Under the pieces are notes generated by a model. It was given only the letters and a program-made list of their open reading frames with translations, made no database searches and was not told where the DNA came from. A DNA stretch of 5,133 nt, from contig SYID01000085.1 of the NCBI GenBank assembly GCA_005798925.1, positions 1-5,133 on the forward strand, written 5' to 3'. A program made the position numbers and the translations under genes. Origin of the DNA: Verrucomicrobiota bacterium. GTDB taxonomy: Bacteria > Verrucomicrobiota > Verrucomicrobiia > Opitutales > UBA953. Within the stretch, counting starts at the first letter, position 1. Every line of letters starts with the position of its first letter. Below are positions 1-5,133 of this stretch, piece after piece.

Positions 1-225
1 GCGGTCGAGTCGGCTGACGAGGTGCGAGACGTCCATCTGCTTCCATTCCTTGACCGCGCCGACGAGCGACGACCACGGGCCGTCCTTCGACGGATGGCAG
101 ACGAGCCAGCCCGGCTTGTCGAAGACCATGAAGTCGTCGTCTTCCTCGATGAGCCACTTGGGCAGCTCGGCCGGATCCACCTTCGGCGTGGTGCTGCCCG
201 GCGGGACGAAGGAATAATCGGTCAT
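1..225 (-). CDS. RluA-family RNA pseudouridine synthase, N-terminal part
   Basis: First 75 residues of a protein that continues past the left edge. Near the N-terminus it reads W24-L-I-E-E-D-D-D-F-M-V-F-D-K-P-G-W-L-V, the 'D-x-x-x-x-x-x-KPxGxxV' opening of the RluA-type catalytic domain. It ends HLVSRLDR, the start of the conserved [H/x]RLDxxTSG motif whose aspartate (D74 here) is the catalytic nucleophile in this family. These enzymes isomerise specific uridines of rRNA or tRNA to pseudouridine in the cytoplasm. There is no room for the N-terminal S4 domain found in RluC/RluD types, so it resembles the single-domain RluA/TruC-like group. The residue before RLD is Ser rather than His, a variation I believe occurs in the family. 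The start ATG overlaps the folC stop as ATGA, suggesting translational coupling. The exact RNA target cannot be told from this fragment. Confidence 0.85.
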   Translation of the reverse strand, partial: MTDYSFVPPGSTTPKVDPAELPKWLIEEDDDFMVFDKPGWLVCHPSKDGPWSSLVGAVKEWKQMDVSHLVSRLDR

Positions 226-1487
226 CGGACGGGCGGCAGGCGGTCCTGCCAGGCGTCGGGCAGTCCTTGGCCGCGCAGGCGCGCGAGGACTTCGCCGACG
301 AGATAGAGCGAACCGAGGACGACGAGCGTCTCGCCGGCGGCGGCGCACGTCGCGGGCGCGGGGAAGAGTTCGGCGACGGAGGCGCGGCGGACCAAGCCGC
401 GGAAATCCGCCGGCACCAGCACGGCGAGTTCCTCGACCGCGCAGGCGCGTTCGTTGTCCGGACGCACGAGCACGAGCGCGGCGGCGTGGCGCGCGGCGAC
501 CTCGACGAGCGGGCGGGCGCGTGCGCTGCCGAGCGCGCCGACGATGACGGTCGGCGAGGACAGCGAGGCGAGGAGCGGCTCGACGACGCGGGCGCCCTCT
601 TCGTTGTGCGAGCCGTCGACGATCAGGCGGCGGCCATCGGCGAGGCGGTGAGACTGCCAGCGACCGGCCCACTCGACCGTCAGCAGGGCCGCGCGGGCCT
701 TGGCGTCGTCGATGGGCAGACGCGTCGCGAGCGCGCACGCGAGCAGGGCCGCGCCGGCGTTACGACGCTGGTGTTCGCCCGGCAGGCTGACTTCCGGCAA
801 CCCTTGCGGGAATCGGTCGCGGACGAAATAGAGCGGCGCGCCGACGGCCCGGGCGCGGGCGACGATGACCGCTTCGGCTTCGGGCGGGACGTCGCCGACG
901 ACGCACGGGACGCCCGGCTTGATGATGCCCGCCTTCTCGCCGGCGATGGCCGCGTGGGTCGGTCCGAGGTATTCCTGGTGGTCGAGGCCGATCGACGTGA
1001 TCACGCAGACCTCCGGCGCGCAGACGTTGGTGGCGTCGAGGCGTCCGCCGAGCCCGGTCTCGAGCACGGCCACGTCGACGCGACGGGCGGCGAACTCGAC
1101 GAACGCGGCGGCGGTGATCAGCTCGAAGAACGTCGGCGCGGCTTCCGGGTCGGCGGCGCGGATAGCTTCGTAATGCGGCCGCAGCGCCTCGGCGTGGGCG
1201 ACGACCGCGGCGTCGGAGAGCGGCGTGCGGTCGACCTGGATGCGCTCGCCGATGGCGACGAGATGCGGGCTGGTGTAGAGGCCGGTGCGACGGCCCTGGG
1301 CGCGTTGGATCGCCTCGATCATCGCGCACACGGAACCCTTGCCGTTGGTGCCGGCGACGTGGAAGCAAGGCGCGGCGCGTTCGGGGTTGCCGAGGCGGGC
1401 GGTGAGCAGGCGCATGCGGTCGACGCCGAGGCGCGAACCGAGGTTGCGCAGTCCCGTCAGCCAGCGGAGCGTCTCGGCAGGAGTCAT
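222..1487 (-). CDS. folC: Bifunctional dihydrofolate synthase / folylpolyglutamate synthase
   Basis: A 421-residue protein, the normal length for FolC, a cytosolic Mur-ligase-like enzyme. It adds glutamate to dihydropteroate and to reduced folates using ATP. Visible motifs in order: P-loop HVAGTNGKGS (43-52), YTSPHL (71-76) followed by GERI, FFELITAAAF (120-129), ETGLGGRLDATN (143-154, E143 a Mg ligand by analogy), SIGLDHQEYLG (165-175, H170), GEKAGIIKPG (183-192, with the Lys that is carbamylated in studied homologues), WAGR (273-276) and DGSHNEEG (291-298, the usual DGAHN position). The start fits family alignment because the next Met (25) would remove the conserved first helix. A GGAG abuts the ATG with no spacer, so start recognition is not classical. 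It begins 17 bp after accD, a pairing seen in many bacteria (known synteny), and overlaps the next gene by 4 bp. Whether both activities are present cannot be decided from sequence alone. Confidence 0.95.
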   Translation of the reverse strand: MTPAETLRWLTGLRNLGSRLGVDRMRLLTARLGNPERAAPCFHVAGTNGKGSVCAMIEAIQRAQGRRTGLYTSPHLVAIGERIQVDRTPLSDAAVVAHAEALRPHYEAIRAADPEAAPTFFELITAAAFVEFAARRVDVAVLETGLGGRLDATNVCAPEVCVITSIGLDHQEYLGPTHAAIAGEKAGIIKPGVPCVVGDVPPEAEAVIVARARAVGAPLYFVRDRFPQGLPEVSLPGEHQRRNAGAALLACALATRLPIDDAKARAALLTVEWAGRWQSHRLADGRRLIVDGSHNEEGARVVEPLLASLSSPTVIVGALGSARARPLVEVAARHAAALVLVRPDNERACAVEELAVLVPADFRGLVRRASVAELFPAPATCAAAGETLVVLGSLYLVGEVLARLRGQGLPDAWQDRLPPVR

Positions 1488-1504
1488 CTCCGCGGTCGGC
1501 GCGC

Positions 1505-2377
1505 TCAGGCGCGGGCCTTCACGGCCTTGGCCTTCACCTTCCGGTGGGCGAGCGCGCGGAGGAGGCTGGCGAGCTTCGACTTCATCTCCTTGCGGTGGAT
1601 GATCATGTCGATCAGGCCGCGCTTCAGCAGGAACTCCGAGGTCTGGAAGCCCTCGGGCAGGTCCTGGTTGGTCGTCTCCTTGATCACGCGGGCGCCGGCG
1701 AAGCCGATGAGCGCGCCGGGTTCGGCGACGATGACGTCACCAAGGGTCGCGTAGCTGGCCATGACGCCGGCCATCGTGGGATTGGTGAGGACGGCGATGT
1801 AAGGCAGGCCGGCCGCGCTAAGCTTCGCGCGGGCGGCGCTGGTCTTGGCCATCTGCAACAGGGAAAGGATCCCTTCCTGCATGCGGGCGCCACCGGAGGC
1901 GCAGACGACGACGCACGGGCACTTCAGCTTGATCGCGCGCTCGATGGCGCGGGTGACCTTCTCGCCGGCGACAGAGCCCATCGAGGCGCCCATGAACGAG
2001 AAGTCCATGATCGCGAGGGAGACCGGGAGGCCGTCCATCAGGCCGTGGCCGCAGACGACGGAGTCGCGGAGGCCGGACTTCTTCTGGTGCTGGGCGAGGC
2101 GCTCGGGGTACGACCCGCCGGCGGTGAACTTGAGGGGGTCCTTGGAGGCGAGCTTGGCGTCGGTCTCCTTCCACGTGCCTTCATCGATCAGCAAGGCGAT
2201 GCGGCGGCGGGTGGACAGGCGCTCATGGTGCCCGCTGACCGGGAAGACGTTCCAGTTGGCTTCCAGGTCCTTGGTGTAGACCATCTCACCCGTCTGGGGG
2301 CACTTGGTCCAGAGACCCGCCGGGATATCCTTCTTCTTCGGAGTCGGGGTGTGCGTACGCTTGCGGAAGACGGCCAT
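1505..2377 (-). CDS. accD: Acetyl-CoA carboxylase, carboxyltransferase subunit beta
   Basis: A 290-residue crotonase-fold protein close to the usual AccD length (about 280-305). With AccA it transfers carboxyl from carboxybiotin to acetyl-CoA, giving malonyl-CoA for fatty-acid synthesis. Seen in sequence: LWTKCP (22-27) and GHH (49-51) bracket the usual zinc-ribbon region; MDFSFMGASMGSVAGEK (124-140); ASGGARMQEG (160-169); a TNPTMAGVMASYATLGD segment (198-214); AEPGALIGFAGARVI (218-232); and LPEGFQTSEFLLKRGLID (240-257). The zinc ribbon is degenerate. Aligned on CxxC-x15-CxxC it reads C26, T29, F45, S48, so only one Cys remains. Zinc-ligand-poor AccD with a 'TGEM' motif is, as I recall, known from alphaproteobacteria, so the enzyme is probably functional. 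Both ends are Lys/Arg-rich (residues 5-16 and 279-289). AAGGAG lies 26 nt before the ATG, too far for a standard ribosome site, with no in-frame start nearer to it. folC follows after 17 bp. Confidence 0.95.
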   Translation of the reverse strand: MAVFRKRTHTPTPKKKDIPAGLWTKCPQTGEMVYTKDLEANWNVFPVSGHHERLSTRRRIALLIDEGTWKETDAKLASKDPLKFTAGGSYPERLAQHQKKSGLRDSVVCGHGLMDGLPVSLAIMDFSFMGASMGSVAGEKVTRAIERAIKLKCPCVVVCASGGARMQEGILSLLQMAKTSAARAKLSAAGLPYIAVLTNPTMAGVMASYATLGDVIVAEPGALIGFAGARVIKETTNQDLPEGFQTSEFLLKRGLIDMIIHRKEMKSKLASLLRALAHRKVKAKAVKARA

Positions 2378-2484
2378 GGTGAATGCCCGAAGATTGAAGC
2401 GTTCTCCTTGAAAGCGGAAGGGTAAACCTGCCCGCCGTCCCTCGAAAACCGCGTGAAAAAGGCGTTTAAGCCATCCGCGCGACC

Positions 2485-3870
2485 TTAGCGCGGGCCGCGC
2501 TCGGCGCCGGCGAGTCGTTCGAGGAGTTTCTCATAGGCGTTCACGGCGCGCTCGGCCATGACGAGCTCGAAGTTCTCGTCCGGCGCATGCAGGTGCGACT
2601 CGGGCGTGAAGAGGCCGATCATCACGGAATCAAGGCCGGTCTCGCGACGGATATCGCCGATGATGGGGACGCTGCCGCCTTCGCGGAGGTAGAGCGGACG
2701 CTTGCCGAAGGCTTCGCCGATGGCCTTGTCGGCCTCGCGGAAAGCCTTGGCGAGCACGGGATTCTGGCCCGGCGGCGTGTTGGGCCGGTCCGGCGGGCAG
2801 ACGAAATAAGCGGCGTTGCCCTGCATCTCCTGGATGTCGACGCGCACGCCCTTGGGGGCGCGAGCCCGGATGGCCGCGGCGACCTTACGGTGCAGCTCGA
2901 CCGGATCCTGACCCGGGACCAGACGGCAGGTGATCTTGGCGAAGACCTTCGAGGGGATGACGGTCTTGGAGCCCTTGCCCTGGTAGCCGCCGCCGATGCC
3001 GTTGAACTCGAGGGTCGGCGCGAAACGGACGGCTTCTAGTCCGTCGAGGCCCGGCGCCGGATGCAGTTCGTCGACGCCGAGGGCGCGGCGGTAATCGTCC
3101 TCGCTGACCGGCAGCTTGCGCAGTTCCTCGCGCTCCCAACGGGTCGGCTGTTCGACGCCGTCGTAGAAGCCTTCGACGGTCACGGCGTTGTCGGCGTCGT
3201 GCAGCGAGGAGCAGAGTTCGGCCAGCGCCTGGATGGGATTGTAGACCGCGCCGCCATGCAGGCCGGAGTGCAGGTCGGACTTCGGGCCGGTCAGCCCGAC
3301 CTCGAGCCCGATGATGCCGCGGAGGGCCGTCGTGATGACGATCTGGTCGGACGAAGGCGAAGCGGTGTCGGAGAGGATGACGCAATCGGCCTCGGACAGC
3401 TCCGCCTTATGGTTGTGGAGGAATTCGGGGAAGCTCGGGGAGCCGATCTCTTCTTCGCCTTCGATCAGGAAGGTGATGCGTAACGGGAGGTTCGGGCAGC
3501 GCTTCAGCAGACGGGCGAGCGCGGCGACGGCGACCAAGTGCGGGCCTTTGTTGTCGGCCGTGCCGCGTCCCCAGATCCGGCCGTCGCGGACGACCGGCTC
3601 GAAGGCAGGGGAAGTCCAGAGATTGAGCGGGTCCGCCGGCTGCACGTCGTCGTGGCCGTAGAGGACGATATGGGGCCATTCCTTCGGACCGCGGCGACGG
3701 CCGAGCACGATCGGGTGGAGGGGCGTCGGGACGACCTCGACCTCAAGTCCCGCCTGCTTGAGCAACCCGCAGATATGCTCCCGGGCGCCATCCATCCCCG
3801 CCTGGAAAGCCGGGTCGGTGGACACGCTGGGGTGCTTCACGTAATCGATCAGTTCGCGGACGAGATCCAT
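2485..3870 (-). CDS. M20-family metallodipeptidase (PepV/CNDP2/Dug1-like)
   Basis: A 461-residue di-metal peptidase, the usual length for M20 dipeptidases; it probably cleaves dipeptides or similar small peptides in the cytoplasm. No signal peptide is visible. Metal-site motifs in order: YGHDDVQPAD (71-80, H73 and D75), GRGTADNKG (101-109, D106 bridging), EGEEEIGS (137-144, E140 general base and E141 ligand by alignment), SDT (167-169, D168), and HAPDE near the end (428-432, H428). The dimerisation/lid domain includes DLHSGLHGG (199-207), whose His reaches the partner active site in homologues, and NGIGGGYQGKGSKTVIP (290-306). The frame stays open upstream to 4158, but that 96-residue extension is translated repeat DNA, so I start at MDLVRELIDYV. 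No Shine-Dalgarno is evident. It lies 107 bp upstream of accD on the same strand and is divergent from tyrS. Exact substrate unknown. Confidence 0.92.
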   Translation of the reverse strand: MDLVRELIDYVKHPSVSTDPAFQAGMDGAREHICGLLKQAGLEVEVVPTPLHPIVLGRRRGPKEWPHIVLYGHDDVQPADPLNLWTSPAFEPVVRDGRIWGRGTADNKGPHLVAVAALARLLKRCPNLPLRITFLIEGEEEIGSPSFPEFLHNHKAELSEADCVILSDTASPSSDQIVITTALRGIIGLEVGLTGPKSDLHSGLHGGAVYNPIQALAELCSSLHDADNAVTVEGFYDGVEQPTRWEREELRKLPVSEDDYRRALGVDELHPAPGLDGLEAVRFAPTLEFNGIGGGYQGKGSKTVIPSKVFAKITCRLVPGQDPVELHRKVAAAIRARAPKGVRVDIQEMQGNAAYFVCPPDRPNTPPGQNPVLAKAFREADKAIGEAFGKRPLYLREGGSVPIIGDIRRETGLDSVMIGLFTPESHLHAPDENFELVMAERAVNAYEKLLERLAGAERGPR

Positions 3871-3928
3871 AGGTTCATTAGGCAAGGAACGCGCCGAAGG
3901 GCAACCCCTAGAGGCATGACCTGAAGTG

Positions 3929-3961
3929 AGAGTATGGAGTATGGAGTATTGAGTATAGGGG
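3929..3961 (-). repeat. Left heptamer array (four NATACTC units plus CCCC)
   Basis: Read on the minus strand it is CCCC, then four heptamers TATACTC, AATACTC, CATACTC, CATACTC, then T. The six bases ATACTC are invariant in all four units and only the seventh varies. It is the inverted partner of 4206-4238. It lies about 60 bp upstream of the dipeptidase start, and its first unit contains the -10-like TATACT. Confidence 0.85.
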
Positions 3962-3973
3962 GAGTGCTTGCCT

Positions 3974-4004
3974 TGGGTAGGGGCAGCACCGCGTGCTGCC
4001 CTAG
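3974..4004 (+). repeat. REP-like hairpin 1 (GTAG foot, perfect 9-bp stem, CGC loop)
   Basis: TGGGTAG (3974-3980) is followed by arm GGGCAGCAC (3981-3989), loop CGC (3990-3992), perfectly complementary arm GTGCTGCCC (3993-4001) and TAG. The GTAG immediately 5' of a palindrome is the signature tetranucleotide of many REP elements recognised by RAYT-type tyrosine transposases (established knowledge). No poly-T follows on either side, so an intrinsic terminator is unlikely. Confidence 0.7.
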
Positions 4005-4014
4005 CTGCCTTCAG

Positions 4015-4028
4015 CCGCCATTCGGCGG
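4015..4028. repeat. Short hairpin, 5-bp stem
   Basis: CCGCC, loop ATTC, GGCGG, inside the composite element just downstream of hairpin 1. The stem is perfect but short, and GC-rich DNA produces such stems often, so little weight should be put on it. Confidence 0.35.
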
Positions 4029-4056
4029 ACGCGGCAAACAGCCCTCGCCTCGCCTG

Positions 4057-4093
4057 CCCGCCACCTACCGCCCGGAGCTGCCACCCGCCACCT
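4057..4093. repeat. Direct repeat of CCCGCCACCT, 27-bp period
   Basis: The decamer CCCGCCACCT occurs at 4057-4066 and again at 4084-4093 near the centre of the composite element. Two exact copies only; it may be the trace of a local duplication or a chance match in C-rich sequence. Confidence 0.4.
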
Positions 4094-4126
4094 GAAGTAT
4101 GCTTCCCGCTTTTGCGCCGCCTCCCC

Positions 4127-4157
4127 CTAGGTCGTGACGCGGTCCCGACCCTACCCA
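4127..4157 (-). repeat. REP-like hairpin 2, inverted partner of hairpin 1
   Basis: On the minus strand TGGGTAG (4157-4151) is followed by arm GGTCGGGAC, loop CGC (4141-4139), arm GTCACGACC and TAG, the same 31-nt design as hairpin 1. Twenty-four of 31 positions are identical. The stem has eight pairs and one G-A mismatch at the sixth position. Relative to hairpin 1, stem positions 3 (G-C to T-A), 5 (A-T to G-C) and 7 (C-G to G-C) have changed on both sides so that pairing is kept. Confidence 0.7.
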
Positions 4158-4205
4158 CTGCATCGCTCGTGCCCTCCGGCCCTCGAGCCCTCTAGGCTTC
4201 TTCCT

Positions 4206-4238
4206 CCCCGATACTCCATACTCGATACTCCATACTCT
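4206..4238 (+). repeat. Right heptamer array (four NATACTC units plus CCCC)
   Basis: CCCC, then GATACTC, CATACTC, GATACTC, CATACTC, then T on the plus strand. It is the inverted partner of 3929-3961, with differences only at three of the variable heptamer positions. It ends 53 bp before the tyrS start and so probably sits in or next to its promoter region. Confidence 0.85.
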
Positions 4239-4254
4239 GGAATCTGGAATTTTG

Positions 4255-4283
4255 TCTTCCCCCTCCCCTCCCCCTTGGGAAGA
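4255..4283 (+). promoter_or_regulatory. Homopyrimidine mirror repeat with flanking stem before tyrS
   Basis: Positions 4255-4276 are all pyrimidine. Within them 4257-4276 is a perfect 20-bp mirror repeat (T2 C5 T C4 T C5 T2). The tract is also closed by a 7-bp complement, TCTTCCC (4255-4261) with GGGAAGA (4277-4283), leaving a 15-nt pyrimidine loop. The stem ends 8 nt before the tyrS ATG, so if transcribed it would occupy the ribosome-binding zone. A regulatory role is inferred from position and shape only. Confidence 0.35.
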
Positions 4284-4291
4284 GTGAAGGC

Positions 4292-5133
4292 ATGTCGCCC
4301 GCGGAGCAGTTGAAGATCATGAAATCCCGCACCGAGAAATTCATCGGTGAGGCGGAGATCCTCAAGCGTCTCGAAGCCGGCAAGACCTTGCGCGTGAAGC
4401 TCGGCGTCGACCCGACCCGCCCGGACCTGACCTTCGGCCACATGGTCGTCTTCAACAAGCTCCGCCAGTTCCAGGAGCTCGGTCACCAGGCCGTCCTCAT
4501 CATCGGCGACTACACCACGCGCATCGGCGACCCCACCGGCAAGTCCGAGACCCGCCCCGTGCTTTCCGAGCAGGAGATCGAAGAGAACGCCAAGACCTAC
4601 CTCGAGCAGGCCTTCAAGATCCTGGACCCCAAGAAGACCGAGGTCCGCCGCAACAGCGAGTGGTTCGGCAAGATGTCGTTCCTTGACGCCCTCCAGCTCA
4701 GCCGCCGCATGACCGTGGCGCAGATGCTCGCGCGCGACGATTTCGCCAAGCGCCACGCCTCGAACACCCCCATCTCGATCGTCGAGTTCCTCTACCCGCT
4801 CCTCCAGGGCTACGACTCCGTCATGCTCAAGGCCGACATCGAGATCGGCGGCAGCGACCAACTCTTCAACATGCTGGTCGGACGCGACCTGCAGGAACAG
4901 GACAAGATGGCCCCGCAGGCCGTGCTCGGCATGCCCCTGCTCGTCGGGCTCGACGGCGAGAAGAAGATGTCGAAGTCCCTCGGCAACTACATCGCCTTCA
5001 ACCACGGCGCGAAGGACATGTTCGGCCGCATCATGTCGGTGCCCGACGCCACCATGTGGGTCTACTACGACCTCCTCCTGCTCTCGACGCCGGAAGAGCT
5101 CGCCGCGCTCAAGGCCGGCCACCCGATGGAAGC
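4292..5133 (+). CDS. tyrS: Tyrosyl-tRNA synthetase, N-terminal two thirds
   Basis: 280 codons, open at the right edge; the family is about 400-420 residues, so the rest of the anticodon-binding region and a C-terminal S4-like domain lie outside. The enzyme charges tRNA-Tyr in the cytoplasm. Class I Rossmann-fold features: GVDPTRPDLTFGH (38-50) in the HIGH-motif position, IIGDYTTRIGDPTGKS (70-85), LYPLLQGYDS (167-176) with the tyrosine-site Tyr/Gln/Asp, ADIEIGGSDQLFN (181-193), and KMSKS (225-229) after LVGLDGE. The overall pattern matches the TyrZ-like (Thermus-type) subfamily. The first His of HIGH is Thr47, while the second (H50) is kept. The start at 4292 keeps the conserved first helix; ATG 4319 (Met10) is an in-frame alternative. 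GAAGG lies only 1 nt before the chosen ATG. It is divergent from the dipeptidase gene. Confidence 0.94.
   Translation, partial: MSPAEQLKIMKSRTEKFIGEAEILKRLEAGKTLRVKLGVDPTRPDLTFGHMVVFNKLRQFQELGHQAVLIIGDYTTRIGDPTGKSETRPVLSEQEIEENAKTYLEQAFKILDPKKTEVRRNSEWFGKMSFLDALQLSRRMTVAQMLARDDFAKRHASNTPISIVEFLYPLLQGYDSVMLKADIEIGGSDQLFNMLVGRDLQEQDKMAPQAVLGMPLLVGLDGEKKMSKSLGNYIAFNHGAKDMFGRIMSVPDATMWVYYDLLLLSTPEELAALKAGHPME

Larger units (their letters stand above)
3929..4238. repeat. REPIN/MITE-like composite inverted-repeat element
   Basis: A 310-bp unit bounded by two 33-bp inverted arms (3929-3961 and 4206-4238; 30 of 33 positions agree). It encloses a second inverted pair of hairpins (3974-4004 and 4127-4157). 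The order array-hairpin-centre-hairpin'-array' is roughly symmetric, though the array-to-hairpin spacer is 12 bp on the left and 48 bp on the right. I see no target-site duplication outside the arms and no transposase inside. Known context: REP sequences often occur as inverted pairs (BIME/REPIN) in intergenic DNA and are thought to be moved by RAYT transposases encoded elsewhere. Calling this one mobile unit, rather than independent repeats clustered by chance, is inference. Confidence 0.55.
3871..4291. other. Divergent intergenic region between the dipeptidase gene and tyrS
   Basis: A 421-bp stretch with no believable gene. It must hold both divergent promoters, but I see no clear -35/-10 pair for either. 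The best hexamer is TATACT on the minus strand (3952-3957), inside a heptamer array and without a good -35 partner. Nearly all of the region is occupied by the inverted repeat composite described separately, plus a pyrimidine tract before tyrS. Open frames through it on both strands translate to low-complexity Ala/Arg/Pro peptides with no family signature. Confidence 0.8.

Noticed and set aside
267..1754. 495-codon open frame on the plus strand covering folC and the end of accD
   Set aside because: It is antisense to two clear genes, and its product is low-complexity Arg/Asp/Ala/Gly sequence with no domain, as expected for GC-rich shadow frames.
2449..2474. Possible intrinsic terminator after the dipeptidase gene (GGC-TTAAAC-GCC then TTTTT on the minus strand)
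   Set aside because: The T run is good but the stem is only 3 bp with a 6-nt loop, too weak to call.
3849..3878. Nine-codon minus-strand mini-frame (ATG at 3878) overlapping the dipeptidase start
   Set aside because: It has no ribosome-binding site, and a chance ATG eight bases upstream is not strong evidence of an upstream regulatory peptide.
3871..4158. 96-residue N-terminal extension of the M20 peptidase
   Set aside because: It would translate the heptamer array and REP-like hairpins, has no homology signal, and MDLVRELIDYV at 3870 matches the normal family start.
3907..4196. Inverted octamers CCTAGAGG (3907-3914) and CCTCTAGG (4189-4196)
   Set aside because: They are not nested symmetrically with the heptamer arrays (one lies outside, one inside), so they do not fit as element ends; chance is plausible for 8-mers.
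3930..4238. CRISPR array
   Set aside because: Units are only 7 bp with no spacers, and the two blocks are inverted rather than direct.
4151..5122. 323-codon minus-strand frame opposite tyrS
   Set aside because: The plus strand has all TyrRS motifs; this frame is rich in Glu/Val/Leu/His with no family signature and runs into the repeat DNA.

Overview
This is a GC-rich bacterial chromosomal window carrying four complete or partial housekeeping genes on the minus strand and one, cut by the window edge, on the plus strand. Most genes lack a convincing, well-spaced Shine-Dalgarno sequence. That, the high GC, and an AccD of the zinc-ligand-poor 'CPxTGEM' type are compatible with a Verrucomicrobiota (Opitutales-like) host. 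This taxonomic guess rests on recalled family features, not on a search, and alphaproteobacterial-type AccD is also like this.

Layout. The minus-strand block reads from right to left. An M20-family dipeptidase (3870 to 2485) is followed after a 107-bp gap by accD, the acetyl-CoA carboxylase beta subunit (2377 to 1505). After 17 bp comes folC, dihydrofolate/folylpolyglutamate synthase (1487 to 222). An RluA-type pseudouridine synthase then overlaps folC by ATGA (225 to the left edge, cut right after its catalytic Asp). accD-folC-rluA looks like one transcription unit; membership of the dipeptidase is uncertain. On the plus strand, tyrS (tyrosyl-tRNA synthetase) starts at 4292 and runs off the right edge.

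The 421-bp divergent intergenic region (3871-4291) is the unusual part. It holds two 33-bp arrays, each of four ATACTC-type heptamers, facing each other as inverted repeats. Inside them lie two hairpins of identical architecture, also inverted: TGGGTAG, a 9-nt arm, a CGC triloop, a 9-nt arm, then TAG. The two hairpins differ in arm sequence at four pairs, and three of these are compensatory base-pair swaps. A GTAG tetranucleotide at the foot of a palindrome, in an inverted pair, is the hallmark of REP/BIME (REPIN) elements mobilised by RAYT transposases. I read the region as a REPIN-like composite lodged between the two divergent genes. A homopyrimidine mirror repeat lies just upstream of tyrS.

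Two protein oddities stand out. AccD has lost three of the four cysteines of its zinc ribbon, and TyrRS has Thr for the first His of its HIGH motif. The genes serve fatty-acid synthesis, folate metabolism, RNA modification, peptide turnover and translation. No defence system, CRISPR array, tRNA or rRNA gene is visible.
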